DNA of 64,000 bases from Nitrospinae bacterium bin107 (GTDB lineage: Bacteria > UBA8248). Every line of letters starts with the position of its first letter. The first letter of the stretch is position 1. The notes beneath the pieces were generated by a model. That model saw only the letters and a list, made by a program, of their open reading frames with translations. It did no database searches and was not told the DNA's origin. Below are positions 51,952-61,195 of the stretch, piece after piece. The DNA lies in contig MPNJ01000001.1 of assembly GCA_002238965.1 (NCBI GenBank), positions 248,001 to 312,000 of the forward strand, in the 5' to 3' direction. The translations under genes were made by a program, and so were the position numbers.

Positions 51952-52557
51952 ATGACTACCTATCGCCTGCCCCTGTTCCCGCTACAAGTCGTACTCTTGC
52001 CGGGACAGCGACTGCCCCTGCATATTTTCGAGGAACGCTACAAGATCATGATCGGCGAGTGCATTGAAGTTGATGCCCTATTCGGCGTCGTTCTGGTGGG
52101 TGAGGGCGGTATCCACAAGATTGGATGCGCGGCCCGCATCACACAGGTACTTGAAAAGTTTCCCGACGGGAGGATGAACATCCTCACCCTAGGTGAACAG
52201 CGGTTCGAGGTTTTTCGCGTCTATGACACCCGGCCCTATTTCGAGGGGGAGGTGAGCGATTTTCATGACGAGGAAGGTGACGACCCCACGGAATTATGCC
52301 GAATGGTGTGGAAAGCTCTCGAAAAAAGCGGCTCGGCGCCCCGGAATTTGCCCGAGGAGTTGCTGGAAGACCCGTTCCGGCTCTCTTTCGCCGTCGCCGA
52401 GGTTCTCAGGCTGCCGCTTCGTGAAAAACAGTCCTTCCTGGGGTCGCGATCTCTCGAATGGCGCCTGAAGCGATTGCTCGGATTTCTCAACAAAGAGAAT
52501 CCTTCCAGATTCGCCATCACCGACTACGAAAAATCGGCCCACAGAAACGGGCACTGA
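51952..52557 (+). CDS. LON substrate-binding-domain protein
   Basis: A 201-residue stand-alone Lon N-terminal (PUA-like) domain protein lacking AAA and protease domains. Seen: [53 protein letters not shown], and a helical C-terminal half ending [14 protein letters not shown]. Family members occur widely in bacteria; the role may be substrate recognition or peptidase regulation but is unproven. ATG 51952 is selected by homology; a longer upstream frame is not conserved. Convergent with ymdB, 38 bp apart. Confidence 0.85.
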   Translation: MTTYRLPLFPLQVVLLPGQRLPLHIFEERYKIMIGECIEVDALFGVVLVGEGGIHKIGCAARITQVLEKFPDGRMNILTLGEQRFEVFRVYDTRPYFEGEVSDFHDEEGDDPTELCRMVWKALEKSGSAPRNLPEELLEDPFRLSFAVAEVLRLPLREKQSFLGSRSLEWRLKRLLGFLNKENPSRFAITDYEKSAHRNGH

Positions 52558-52595
52558 AACCCTGTTCCGGAATGAAGGGATAACGGGCGCAACCG

Positions 52596-53381
52596 CTAGC
52601 GCTCTCCCTCCAAGACCTTGACACGCTCGATGGAAAGCGCTTTTCCGGTATCCGGGTCTATCTCGACGAGCGCGCCGTTGAGCTGTCCTTCCCCTCCGGC
52701 CACTTCGAAGCGTCGCGGAATCCCGGATATGAACTTGTCCAGAACAATCTCCGTTTTCATGCCGATGATGGAGTTGCGCGGCCCCGTCATGCCGACGTCC
52801 GTGATGAAGGCCGTGCCCTTGGGCAGCACCCGCTCATCCGCCGTCTGAATGTGGGTATGCGTGCCGAAGACAGCGCTCACGCGGCCGTCGAGATGCCAAC
52901 CCATGGCCACCTTCTCGCTCGTGGCCTCCGCGTGAAAATCGACCATGATCATTTTCGTCTCCGGGCTCACCCGCCTGATGAGATCATCGGCTTCTCTGAA
53001 TGGGCATTCGATGGGCGGCATGAAAACACGGCCCATGAGATTCAAGACGGCGAAGCTTCCTTTTGCGGATTCAAGGACGAAGACACCCTTGCCCGGCGTT
53101 CGGGGAGGGTAGTTCCCGGGTCTGAGCAGGCGGGGTTCGCGCAAGATGAAATCGGCCGTCTCCTTGCGGTTCCAGATGTGGTTCCCCGAGGTGATGACGT
53201 CCGCTCCCGCATCGAGCAATTCATCGACGTGCGCGTTGTTGATCCCGAAGCCGCCGGCCGCGTTCTCCCCGTTGATGACGCACACGTCCACCTCGTGTTT
53301 TTCCCTGAGTTCTCCCAAGTGGGCGCAGGCCATGCGGCGGCCCACCTTTCCCGTGACGTCTCCGACGAACAGAAGCCTCAA
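52596..53381 (-). CDS. ymdB: YmdB-type metallophosphoesterase (TIGR00282)
   Basis: A 261-residue dinuclear-metal phosphoesterase of the YmdB family, acting on 2',3'-cyclic nucleotides and similar phosphodiesters. Metal-site motifs: FVGDVTGKVGR, NGENAAGGFGI, SGNHIWNRKE, MVDFHAEATSE and FGTHTHIQTAD. It lies 7 bp after the RNase Y gene stop, the conserved rny-ymdB pairing, which suggests joint control of RNA turnover. Confidence 0.93.
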   Translation of the reverse strand: MRLLFVGDVTGKVGRRMACAHLGELREKHEVDVCVINGENAAGGFGINNAHVDELLDAGADVITSGNHIWNRKETADFILREPRLLRPGNYPPRTPGKGVFVLESAKGSFAVLNLMGRVFMPPIECPFREADDLIRRVSPETKMIMVDFHAEATSEKVAMGWHLDGRVSAVFGTHTHIQTADERVLPKGTAFITDVGMTGPRNSIIGMKTEIVLDKFISGIPRRFEVAGGEGQLNGALVEIDPDTGKALSIERVKVLEGER

Positions 53382-53388
53382 AACTACC

Positions 53389-54972
53389 TCAACGCGCAGT
53401 GGCCATGTGGCGGGTTTCGCGAATGACGGTCACGAGTATCTCGCCCGGATACGTGCGTTCGCTCTCGATTCTCTTGGCGATGTCCCGCGCCAGGAAGGTC
53501 GCCTGCGAATCGGTGATCTCATCGGGCTGGACCGACACGCGGATCTCCCGGCCCGCCTGGATGGCGAAGCACTTCTCCACGCCCTTGAACGATTCGGCGA
53601 TCTTCTCGAGCGCCTCCAGGCGCTTGATGTAGCTCTCCACCATCTCGCGCCTCGCCCCCGGCCGGGCGGCGGAAAGCGTATCGGCCGCCTTCACCAGGAC
53701 GGATTCGATGCAATTCGCCTCCTCGTCCTCATGGTGGGAGACGATGGCGTTCAATACCTCGGGCGGTTCGTTGTAGCGCTTGGCGATGTCGTAGCCTATC
53801 TGGACGTGTGAACCCTCGACCTCGTGCGTCGCCGCCTTCCCGATGTCATGGAACAAACCGGCGCGCTTCGCCATCGTGGGGTCGATGCGCAACTCATCCG
53901 CCAGCATTCCGGACAGATAGGCCACTTCCTTCGAGTGCATGAGCGCGTTCTGGCTATAACTCGTACGGTATTTGAGCCGACCCAGCATGTTCACGAGTTC
54001 GGGATGCACATCGCCGACCCCGAGCTCCATGATGGCCTCCTCGCCTGCACGGCGTATCTGGGAGTCGATGTCTCTTTTCGTCTTGTTGACGATGTCCTCG
54101 ATTCGGCCCGGATGGATTCTCCCGTCCTGCACGAGCGCCTCGAGCGCAAGGCGCGCTGTCTCTCGCCGAACTTTGTCAAAACCTGAGACGACGACGGCCT
54201 CGGGCGTATCGTCGATGATTACGTCCACGCCGGTTGCCATTTCAAGAGCACGTATGTTGCGCCCCTCGCGGCCGATGATGCGGCCTTTCATCTCATCGGT
54301 CGGTAAATCCACCACGCTCACCAGGTTTTCCGCCACGTGTTCGGAGGAGAAGCGCTCCACAGCCAGGGCGAGCGCCTGTTTCGCATCGGCTTCCACGGTA
54401 TTCCTCGCCCGGCGCTCGAGGCGCTGCACCTCGACGGCGATGTCCTGTTTCGCCTCCTCCATAAATCGTTCCATGAGCTCTTTCTTAGCGTTCTCGACGC
54501 TTAAGCCGGAAATTTCCTCAAGTTTTCTGATTTCTTCTTCCTGGAGTTGCTTGTAGCGCGCCTCCTCACGCTTCAGATCCTGTTCCTTTACGCTCAAATC
54601 CGCCTCGCGACGCTCGACCGCCGCCTCTTTGCCGTCGAGGCTCTCGCGGCGCCTATCGAGTATTTCATCGCGCTGGTTTATCCTTTGCTCGAGCTTCTGA
54701 AGCTCATCCACGCGGGATTTGTTCTCCCTCTCGATGCGCTCCCTTTCCTGCAGCAACTCCGCCTTGTGCGCGACCTGTGACTCCTGAACTTTCTGCGCGA
54801 GTTCCTTGGCCGCGTTTTCGTTGATCTGCTGAACCCGCTTTTCGGCGTCCGCCTCCATGCGGGCCACCGTCTCTTCATGCCGACGCTTCATCGCCCGCAT
54901 GCTCAACAACACCGCCACACACACGACGGCAACTGCAACAACGGCTATCTGCAACAAAACCACGTTATCCAT
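53389..54972 (-). CDS. rny: Ribonuclease Y
   Basis: A 527-residue membrane-anchored endoribonuclease. An N-terminal helix (VVLLQIAVVAVAVVCVAVLL) is followed by a long coiled coil (about 30-190), a KH domain (EMKGRIIGREGRNIRALE) and an HD domain with LFHDIGKAATHE and VSHHEDEEANC. The C-terminal domain contains IQAGREIRVSVQPDEI. It starts 5' decay of mRNAs and would be the main decay endonuclease here, in place of or alongside RNase E. Operon partner of ymdB. Confidence 0.96.
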   Translation of the reverse strand: MDNVVLLQIAVVAVAVVCVAVLLSMRAMKRRHEETVARMEADAEKRVQQINENAAKELAQKVQESQVAHKAELLQERERIERENKSRVDELQKLEQRINQRDEILDRRRESLDGKEAAVERREADLSVKEQDLKREEARYKQLQEEEIRKLEEISGLSVENAKKELMERFMEEAKQDIAVEVQRLERRARNTVEADAKQALALAVERFSSEHVAENLVSVVDLPTDEMKGRIIGREGRNIRALEMATGVDVIIDDTPEAVVVSGFDKVRRETARLALEALVQDGRIHPGRIEDIVNKTKRDIDSQIRRAGEEAIMELGVGDVHPELVNMLGRLKYRTSYSQNALMHSKEVAYLSGMLADELRIDPTMAKRAGLFHDIGKAATHEVEGSHVQIGYDIAKRYNEPPEVLNAIVSHHEDEEANCIESVLVKAADTLSAARPGARREMVESYIKRLEALEKIAESFKGVEKCFAIQAGREIRVSVQPDEITDSQATFLARDIAKRIESERTYPGEILVTVIRETRHMATAR

Positions 54973-54981
54973 ATCCGCCTC

Positions 54982-55599
54982 CTAGGGCATATATTCACGT
55001 GGGAGGCAACGCAGCGCCCCCCGATCGGTTATCACCCAGTCAACGTCGACATCCCAAGATTCGTGCTTCCAGGATTTACCGACGAGCAACTGAAACGCAT
55101 AACAAGCGCCCACCAGAAGAGGGACGGACCCTCCCAGGCCGGATCGGCGCCCCTGAAAAGTGCGATCGTAGTATCCGCCGCCGGTTCCCAGGCGACCGCC
55201 GTACAGATCGAACGCAAGGCCGGGGATTACGACCACATCGAGTTCGTTCACATCCAGGGGAGAAATATCGCGAACAGGTTCTGGAATTTGAAGCGTGCCC
55301 GGCTGAAGCTCCGCTTCGGGATGACTCACCGGACAGAAGTGCAAAACACCTTTCCCTACCCGGGGGAAGCAATATGTCCTTTTCGCATCGCTGCCTTCAC
55401 TCCAGAGCGACGAGAAATCCATCTCACCGCGAACCGCCGCATATATCCCCACCCTGCGCGCGCCCATGAAAACCAGAAAAGCATCCAGGCGACGTCCCGC
55501 CAGGCGGCTCAACACGCCGGCCTCGGCAGGGGGAAATTGTTCTCTCATCTCCTTCATTTTCAGCCGAACGTCGCGTTTCTCCATGTATGATTCGGCCAT
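54982..55599 (-). CDS. 5-Formyltetrahydrofolate cyclo-ligase family protein
   Basis: A 205-residue ATP-dependent enzyme converting 5-formyl-THF to 5,10-methenyl-THF. Seen: KEMREQFPPAEAGVLSRLAG at the start, FPRVGKGVLHFCPV, DVVVIPGLAFDLYGGRLGTG and the ATP/folate loop GTGGGYYDRTF. It lies directly downstream of the 6S RNA region and zapA on the same strand, the same order as zapA-ssrS-ygfA in proteobacteria. The stop is 9 bp before the rny start. Confidence 0.93.
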   Translation of the reverse strand: MAESYMEKRDVRLKMKEMREQFPPAEAGVLSRLAGRRLDAFLVFMGARRVGIYAAVRGEMDFSSLWSEGSDAKRTYCFPRVGKGVLHFCPVSHPEAELQPGTLQIPEPVRDISPLDVNELDVVVIPGLAFDLYGGRLGTGGGYYDRTFQGRRSGLGGSVPLLVGACYAFQLLVGKSWKHESWDVDVDWVITDRGALRCLPREYMP

Positions 55600-55679
55600 G
55601 AATCCTCTTTCAACGCCACATCCGAGTCTTCATGAGCAGGAGCGGAAATTCCTTCTTCAGACTCGACGTCCATATCTAT

Positions 55680-55845
55680 AATGACCCCGCCTTGTGCCGT
55701 GTGAGGTTCGCTTTGAACCCAGCTTTCGCCAGGTGGGCGTCCACGTCCATGGCTTTAGGCCGAACTCCCCGAGAGGAATAGCTCACCACCGTGGGGCAGG
55801 ACTCCCGGTACATTAGTACTGGGTCAAAATGCTTTCCCCCATCAC
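55680..55845 (-). ncRNA. ssrS: Probable 6S RNA
   Basis: The 340-bp non-coding gap between zapA and the 5-FCL gene is the classic position of 6S RNA. On the minus strand it contains CACGGTGGTGAGCTATTCC, a central-bubble strand with the GGTGAGC box, then a terminal stem (CTCTCGGGGAGTTCGGCC...CCCACCTGG). A returning strand follows with GGGTTCAAAGCG and ACGGCACAAGGCGGGGTCA. The outer arms TGACCC (55821-55826) and GGGTCA (from about 55682) can close the molecule. 6S RNA mimics an open promoter and binds sigma70-RNA polymerase. End points are approximate. Confidence 0.65.
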
Positions 55846-55937
55846 GAACACGGCAGGGTCAAAGCAAAAGAGCATTATGACACTAAAACCTGGGGATGAA
55901 TACAGGGAAAAGCCATTGCGTGGGAAGAAACTTCTGT

Positions 55938-56216
55938 TCAGCCCGCTTTTCTCACCATCTCCAACAGAGAATCAGCGCGCTGCGAAAGGGCTTCCTCGCT
56001 TTGTTCATTCGCTTTTCTCTGCTCGAACAACTCATTGGCGATGTTCATCGATGCCAGCAGAACGACCTTTATCGGATCATTCGACTGGCGTGAGACCTTG
56101 TGAATTTGAGAATCAACATATTCGGCGAGTTGCAACGTGTATTCCGAATCGGCCGAACTTCTCAGGTTCAGGGAATGACCAAATATCTCCACCACGAATT
56201 TATTCTCCCCGGCCAT
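55938..56216 (-). CDS. zapA: Cell-division protein ZapA
   Basis: A 92-residue FtsZ-ring stabilising protein. Start MAGENKFVVEIFGHSLNLRS is preceded by GTAAGGAGA at good spacing; an ATG ten codons upstream is less likely. The typical DPIKVVLLASMNIANELFE helix and a C-terminal coiled coil (EQSEEALSQRADSLLEMV) follow. It bundles FtsZ filaments at midcell. It lies between the coiled-coil partner gene upstream and the 6S RNA downstream. Confidence 0.88.
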   Translation of the reverse strand: MAGENKFVVEIFGHSLNLRSSADSEYTLQLAEYVDSQIHKVSRQSNDPIKVVLLASMNIANELFEQRKANEQSEEALSQRADSLLEMVRKAG

Positions 56217-56258
56217 AAGCAGTCTCCTTACGCCGTTAGCCTGCATGCCTGCGTCAAA

Positions 56259-56513
56259 CTACTCGATGTGCGTCAAAATCTTCTCCACGCGCTCTCGAAC
56301 CTCTTCCTGCTCTTTTTGAAGCCGCGCGTTTTCCGCCTGGCATTTCGCCAACTCGTCGGCCTGAGCGCGCACGGATTCCGAATCAGCGCGGGACTCTTCT
56401 CTCAGCCTCTGGAGTTGCGACTCCAATTCCGCCTGGGAGCGCCTGAGGGAATTGCGTTCCTCCAAAAGATTCGAGAGCGCTGTTTCGAGCGCGTTTAATT
56501 TATCAATGACCAT
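56259..56513 (-). CDS. Coiled-coil protein (ZapB-like), 84 aa
   Basis: A short, almost entirely coiled-coil protein: MVIDKLNALETALSNLLEER, then a heptad-rich stretch through EKILTHIE. The length, charge pattern and location directly upstream of zapA suggest a ZapB-like or similar division factor; sequence alone cannot prove it. ATG 56513 is preferred to one ten codons upstream. It follows pheT by about 97 bp on the same strand. Confidence 0.7.
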   Translation of the reverse strand: MVIDKLNALETALSNLLEERNSLRRSQAELESQLQRLREESRADSESVRAQADELAKCQAENARLQKEQEEVRERVEKILTHIE

Positions 56514-56609
56514 TCGGACACTCTTTCCACGGGCGCAAGACAAGATATGAAATTCGATGATGCGTGGAAATAATTTTAGGTTCGGAAAAATGCGGTGTCA
56601 AGGAAACCA

Positions 56610-59021
56610 TCATGAGCGAAGTCGCGCGCCGAGTTGCGCGCCCAAGGCTCCCACGATTCCACCGAAGGCCTCGTTGACCTGCTCGTCGGTGAGCGTCGCC
56701 TCGGGGTGACGGAAAACAAGCGAATACGCCAGGCTCTTCTCCCCCGAGTCCTTGAGCGCGGCATCCTGGTAGACGTCAAACAGATATACCGACTCGAGCC
56801 AGTCTCCACCCGCCTGGTGGATGACATCCTCGATCTCCCCATTGGTCCGCACGGCATCCACTACGACCGCCAGATCGCGCAGCGAAGCGGGGTACCTCGG
56901 CAAGGGCGTCAGGCGGCGAGGGGCGGGGTCGATGTCGGCCAAAGCGGCGAGGTTTATCTCGAAAGCGGCTACACCCGTTTCGATATCCCAGATGACCAGC
57001 GCCTCGGGCGCCACCAAGCCAACGTGTCCGAGCGCCACCTCACCGGCCAGAACCTTCGATACCGCCGACGGCTCCCAGCCCGGAGCGGCGTCGACCGATT
57101 CGAACAGGAGGTTCTCCAGCCCCAGGGATTCCAGGAATCGCTCGAGCACCCCTTTGACTTCAGACAAAGCCTCCGGAAGCGAGACGCCATCCCGAGACGC
57201 CGCGCTCCCCACTACGACGCCGGCCACCCGCAACATCTGATCCGGCAAGGCTTCTCCATTCGCGGGATGAAACGAGCGTCCCAACTCGAACAGGCGAATC
57301 TCCCCTACTCCCCGGCTCAGGTTGTGCGCCACGTTCGCCAGCAAACCGGCAACCAGCGTTGTTCTGAGCACGTCCATCTCGCCGCTCAGCGGATTGCGCA
57401 GCGCCACCATCTGCTCATCTCGCCACCCCATGCTCTGCAGGGACTCTCTGCTGATAAAGCTGTAGTTGAGCGCCTCGCTGAACCCGCCTGCCACCATGAT
57501 ACGGCGCGCCTGAAGCTCCAGAGTGCGGGTGCGCGTCGGTCTTGCGGCAGGGCTTCCCGAAGCCGGCAGGGTGGCGGGAATGTTCTCGTAGCCCACCCTT
57601 CTGGCCACTTCTTCGATGAGGTCGACCTCGCGTTCGATGTCGGGCCTGAAGGTGGGGACTTCGACGCTGAAAACGCCGTCTTCTGTATCACTCACAAGGA
57701 GTCCCAAGGATTCAAGGCTTTCCTTTACCCGGGGGCCGTCCAGGGGTACGCCGAGCAGGCTCGATGCGCGCGAAACCCGAATCGGCACCTGCTTTGGTGC
57801 AACCGGCGCCGGATGCGCGTCCACGACCCCGCGGGCGATGACGCCTCCCGCCGTCTGGCGGATGAGTTCGGCGGCCAGATCCGCCGCGCGCACCGTGCCC
57901 GAAGGGTCCACCCCGCGCTCGAAGCGATACGACGCCTCCGTAGACATGCCCAGACGCCTGCGGGTGCGACGGATGGTCTGGGGCGTGAAATAGGCGCTCT
58001 CGAGAAGGATGTCGCGGGTGTCGTCGCTCACCTCGGAGAAGAGCCCCCCCATCACCCCGCCGATGGCGACGGGCTTTTCACCGTCGCAGATCATGAGGTC
58101 CTCATCGTCCATTTCTCGCTTCTGGCCGTCGAGCGTTGTGAACGGGCCGTCGCTCCCGGCCCACCTTCTCACGATGATTTTGTGCTCGGCCAGGCGGTGC
58201 AAGTCGAACGCGTGTAGCGGCTGCCCCAGAGAGAGCATTACATAGTTCGTCACGTCTACCACATTGTTGATCGGCCGCATTCCTGCCGCCCTCAAGCGCC
58301 GCTCCATCCAGCCGGGCGAGGAGCCGATCTCCACCCCCTGGATGATGCGGGCGGCGTAACGCGGGCATTTGTCCGGGTCCCATATCTCCACTGCGCAGAC
58401 AGAAGCCGCGGGTGTGCTCTCGTCCTCTTTAACTGTTATCTCGGGCGCTCTGAGCGAGGTTCCCAGAAGGGCCGCCGCCTCTCGCGCCACGCCCAGGACG
58501 GAGAGGCAATCCGCGCGGTTCGGCGTAATCGAGATGTCGAAAATCACATCGTTCAGCCCGAGAAGCTCAGCCGCGTCGCTCCCGACGTCGGGCCCACCCC
58601 CCAGCACCATGATGCCGCTATGGTCCGTGCCCAGGCCGAGTTCACGCTCCGAGCAGATCATCCCCTCACTCTGCTCGCCGCGAATTCGTGCGACTTCGAC
58701 CTTTATCCCCCCCGGGATCCGCACCCCGGGTTTTGCCAAAACGACACGCCGTCCCTCAGCGACGTTGGGCGCGCCACAAACCACGGAGCGCTCTCCGGCG
58801 CCATCGGCCACGCGGCAGAGTTTGAGCCTGTCCGCGTTGGGATGGGGGTCCACGGACAAGACTTCGGCCACCACCAGCCCGTCGAACGACGCCTCGGGCC
58901 GCTCGAGCGCCTCGACTTCCAGACCCGCGAGCAGAAGCCCGTTCGCGAGGCGTTCGGGCAGATTGGCGTCCTCCAGGTCCAGGTCGATATAATCAGCGAG
59001 CCATTCCAGGCTAATCCGCAT
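56610..59021 (-). CDS. pheT: Phenylalanyl-tRNA synthetase beta subunit
   Basis: An 803-residue multi-domain subunit with the standard order: MRISLEWLADYIDLDLED, the tRNA-binding/EMAP-like B2 domain (VVAEVLSVDPHPNADRLKLC), the B3/B4 editing module, the DNA-binding-like B5, and the C-terminal ferredoxin-fold anticodon-binding domain (PLPRYPASLRDLAVVVDAVR). It assembles as alpha2-beta2 with PheS to charge tRNA-Phe. It starts 33 bp after the pheS stop. Confidence 0.96.
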   Translation of the reverse strand: MRISLEWLADYIDLDLEDANLPERLANGLLLAGLEVEALERPEASFDGLVVAEVLSVDPHPNADRLKLCRVADGAGERSVVCGAPNVAEGRRVVLAKPGVRIPGGIKVEVARIRGEQSEGMICSERELGLGTDHSGIMVLGGGPDVGSDAAELLGLNDVIFDISITPNRADCLSVLGVAREAAALLGTSLRAPEITVKEDESTPAASVCAVEIWDPDKCPRYAARIIQGVEIGSSPGWMERRLRAAGMRPINNVVDVTNYVMLSLGQPLHAFDLHRLAEHKIIVRRWAGSDGPFTTLDGQKREMDDEDLMICDGEKPVAIGGVMGGLFSEVSDDTRDILLESAYFTPQTIRRTRRRLGMSTEASYRFERGVDPSGTVRAADLAAELIRQTAGGVIARGVVDAHPAPVAPKQVPIRVSRASSLLGVPLDGPRVKESLESLGLLVSDTEDGVFSVEVPTFRPDIEREVDLIEEVARRVGYENIPATLPASGSPAARPTRTRTLELQARRIMVAGGFSEALNYSFISRESLQSMGWRDEQMVALRNPLSGEMDVLRTTLVAGLLANVAHNLSRGVGEIRLFELGRSFHPANGEALPDQMLRVAGVVVGSAASRDGVSLPEALSEVKGVLERFLESLGLENLLFESVDAAPGWEPSAVSKVLAGEVALGHVGLVAPEALVIWDIETGVAAFEINLAALADIDPAPRRLTPLPRYPASLRDLAVVVDAVRTNGEIEDVIHQAGGDWLESVYLFDVYQDAALKDSGEKSLAYSLVFRHPEATLTDEQVNEAFGGIVGALGAQLGARLRS

Positions 59022-59054
59022 CGGTGTTCCTCATCGCGCGTTCAATCAGGATAA

Positions 59055-60167
59055 TCAGAATTGCCGCAGCATTCTCAAATCGTTTTCAAAGAAAAGTCGG
59101 ATATCGCTGATGCCGTAACGCAGCATGGTGATGCGCTCCACGCCCAGCCCCCAGGCGAATCCGGTCCATCGTTCGGGGTCATACCCCACCGCCTCGAAGA
59201 CCGCCGGGTCCACCATGCCTGCGCCCAAAACCTCCATCCACTCCCCGCCGGCCACATACTCGCTGGCGATGTCCACCTCGACGCTCGGCTCGGTGAACGG
59301 GAAGAAGCTGGGCCTCAGCCGCACGCGGTACTCAGGCCCAAAGATTTCGCGTACGAAGGCTTCGAGCGTTCCTTTCAGGTCGGCGAACGTCACGCCCTCA
59401 TCCACATAGAGGCCTTCGATCTGATGGAACATGGGAGAATGGGTTACGTCCGCGTCACAGCGGAATACCTTGCCGGGGGCGATGACCTTCACAGGTGGCG
59501 GCTGGTTCTCCATCACCCGGATCTGCACAGGCGAGGTGTGCGTGCGCAAAAGAGCGTCGCCGGCGAGATAAAACGTATCCTGCATGTCGCGCGCGGGGTG
59601 GTCCTTGGGGATGTTCAGGGCTTCAAAGTTGTAGTAATCGAGTTCCGCCTCGGGGCCTTCGGCCACGGAATAGCCCAGGCGCGTGAGCACCTCGATCAAA
59701 TCCTCCATTGTCTGCACGAGCGGGTGCTCGTGGCCGATGAGCGGCGCGCGCCCGGGAATCGTGAGGTCGAGCCGCGAGCGTGAAGTGCCGGCGGCTTCCC
59801 CTGCGGCGAGAAACTCGCTCGTCCTTTGCTCGATCATCTCGCCCAATGCGCCACCCTCTTCCCTGCCTCTCAGGCGCTCGCCGAGGGTGCGGTGCGCTTC
59901 GATTATCTTGTCCTTGTCATCATCTTTTATGGCCGAAACGCTCGCCTCGATGTAGGCGCGAACCGAGTTGGCCAGCGGACCCACGATGCGCTTCTCATCG
60001 GAGGACAAATCCTTGAGGCCCCGCATCACCTCATTGAGCTCACCACCCTTGCGGCCCAGGTAGCGAATGCGCACTCCCTCGGCCGCGCCCGCGTCGCGAG
60101 CGGCCCAGGCGTCTGACAACACGCTTGAGGATTCACGGATAATGCTGACAAGCAGGTCTTCGCTCAT
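59055..60167 (-). CDS. pheS: Phenylalanyl-tRNA synthetase alpha subunit
   Basis: A 370-residue class II catalytic subunit. The N-terminal coiled coil is followed by motif 1 (LDLTIPGRAPLIGHEHP, then MEDLIEVLTRLGYSVAEGPE), DHPARDMQDTFYL, motif 2 (RCDADVTHSPMFHQIEGLYVD) and motif 3 (GFAWGLGVERITMLRYGI). It binds Phe and ATP and works with PheT. A terminator-like hairpin lies between rplT and this gene, so its expression may be attenuated or have its own promoter. Confidence 0.97.
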   Translation of the reverse strand: MSEDLLVSIIRESSSVLSDAWAARDAGAAEGVRIRYLGRKGGELNEVMRGLKDLSSDEKRIVGPLANSVRAYIEASVSAIKDDDKDKIIEAHRTLGERLRGREEGGALGEMIEQRTSEFLAAGEAAGTSRSRLDLTIPGRAPLIGHEHPLVQTMEDLIEVLTRLGYSVAEGPEAELDYYNFEALNIPKDHPARDMQDTFYLAGDALLRTHTSPVQIRVMENQPPPVKVIAPGKVFRCDADVTHSPMFHQIEGLYVDEGVTFADLKGTLEAFVREIFGPEYRVRLRPSFFPFTEPSVEVDIASEYVAGGEWMEVLGAGMVDPAVFEAVGYDPERWTGFAWGLGVERITMLRYGISDIRLFFENDLRMLRQF

Positions 60168-60202
60168 GCTCGTTCCTCAATTCCAATTTACGGGGGCCGC
60201 AC

Positions 60203-60232
60203 AAAAAAGGCCCCACCCGCCAGGGTGGAGCC
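60203..60232 (-). terminator. Terminator/attenuator between rplT and pheS
   Basis: On the minus strand GGCTCCACCC (60232-60223), loop TGGC and GGGTGGGGCC (60218-60209) form a 10-bp stem with one G-U pair, followed by six Ts (60208-60203). It lies 25 bp after the rplT stop and 36 bp before the pheS start. It may end the thrS-rplT transcript or attenuate pheST; pheST attenuation is known in E. coli, but by a different leader. Confidence 0.8.
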
Positions 60233-60256
60233 TGAAGCATCTTTTCTCGCCCGGCT

Positions 60257-60613
60257 CTAAGCGGCCTGCGCCTTGGCGATTTCCACGAGTTTACCGAAAG
60301 CCTGAGGATCCTCTATCGCCAATTCGGCCAGAATCTTGCGGTTCACCTCCACGCCCGCCTGACCCAGCCCCCAGATGAAACGGCTGTAATTGAGACCATG
60401 CAGCCGGGCCGCCGCATTGATGCGAACATTCCAAAGACGCCTGAACTCGCGCTTGCGCACACGGCGGTCGCGATAGGCGTAGGCGCGGGCGCGATGCACG
60501 GACTCGCGCGCGGAGCGGAACCGCTTCGAGCGAGCGCCCCGGTAGCCCTTCGCTTCCTTGAGAAGCCTGCGATGTCGTTCCCTGCTCGCCGGTTTTCCTG
60601 TCGAACGCGGCAT
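60257..60613 (-). CDS. rplT: 50S ribosomal protein L20
   Basis: A 118-residue r-protein with the usual basic opening ([20 protein letters not shown]), [16 protein letters not shown] and [21 protein letters not shown]20 binds 23S rRNA early in 50S assembly and can autoregulate its operon. Unusually it is 384 bp from rpmI, with a small ORF in between. Confidence 0.97.
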   Translation of the reverse strand: MPRSTGKPASRERHRRLLKEAKGYRGARSKRFRSARESVHRARAYAYRDRRVRKREFRRLWNVRINAAARLHGLNYSRFIWGLGQAGVEVNRKILAELAIEDPQAFGKLVEIAKAQAA

Positions 60614-60763
60614 GATTCGGTTACTCCCTCAATCGTTGATTTTTTCCATTCCCACGGAGGCCGCCTCGTATTCCCAAGCGATTCCGGCGACCGACCGAGG
60701 GGAATATACCCGCACGCGCGAATGACCGCAAGCCCGAAATGATAAATAAGGGAAAGGGGGGTG

Positions 60764-60913
60764 CTACTTTCGGGCGCGCCTGATGGTACGCCTGAGAATT
60801 ATGGCAAAGATAAGGACTGCCCCTGCAGCATAAGGATATTCACCCACCATTGACCCGATGCCGCCCAGGATCGACTTGATAAAGTCATTCAGGGCGCCCA
60901 CCGGATTACTCAT
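60764..60913 (-). CDS. Small single-pass membrane protein ORF, 49 aa
   Basis: A short clean ORF starting MSNPVGALNDFIKSILGG with a transmembrane helix (YPYAAGAVLIFAIILRR) and a basic tail TIRRARK. GGAG lies about nine bases before ATG 60913. It sits between rpmI and rplT, where those genes are normally adjacent. I do not recognise a family. The positive-inside tail supports a real membrane peptide; chance cannot be excluded. Confidence 0.5.
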   Translation of the reverse strand: MSNPVGALNDFIKSILGGIGSMVGEYPYAAGAVLIFAIILRRTIRRARK

Positions 60914-60997
60914 TTCTTCGCTACTCCATTCCGGCGAAATGAAGGCGCAGCGTCACTCGTGCGCCCGGATCGAAGCCATCACCATTTCTGCAAAAGG

Positions 60998-61195
60998 CTA
61001 CATGTAAGGTATCAGCCGCTTGATCATCTTCGCATCCGTGGAATTCGCGATGATGCTGTGGCGGAGTTCTCTTTTTCTTTTCGTCGACTTCTTCGTCAGT
61101 ATATGACGGTGATGGGAGCGGTTCCGCTTCACCTTACCCGTGGCCGTTATCTTGAAACGCTTGGCCGCTCCGCGGTTCGTCTTCATCTTAGGCAT
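60998..61195 (-). CDS. rpmI: 50S ribosomal protein L35
   Basis: A 65-residue basic r-protein: [20 protein letters not shown], then [20 protein letters not shown] and a C-terminal [10 protein letters not shown]. It is the usual partner of IF-3 and L20. Its ATG overlaps the infC 3' end by 8 nt, so translation is probably coupled. Confidence 0.97.
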   Translation of the reverse strand: MPKMKTNRGAAKRFKITATGKVKRNRSHHRHILTKKSTKRKRELRHSIIANSTDAKMIKRLIPYM

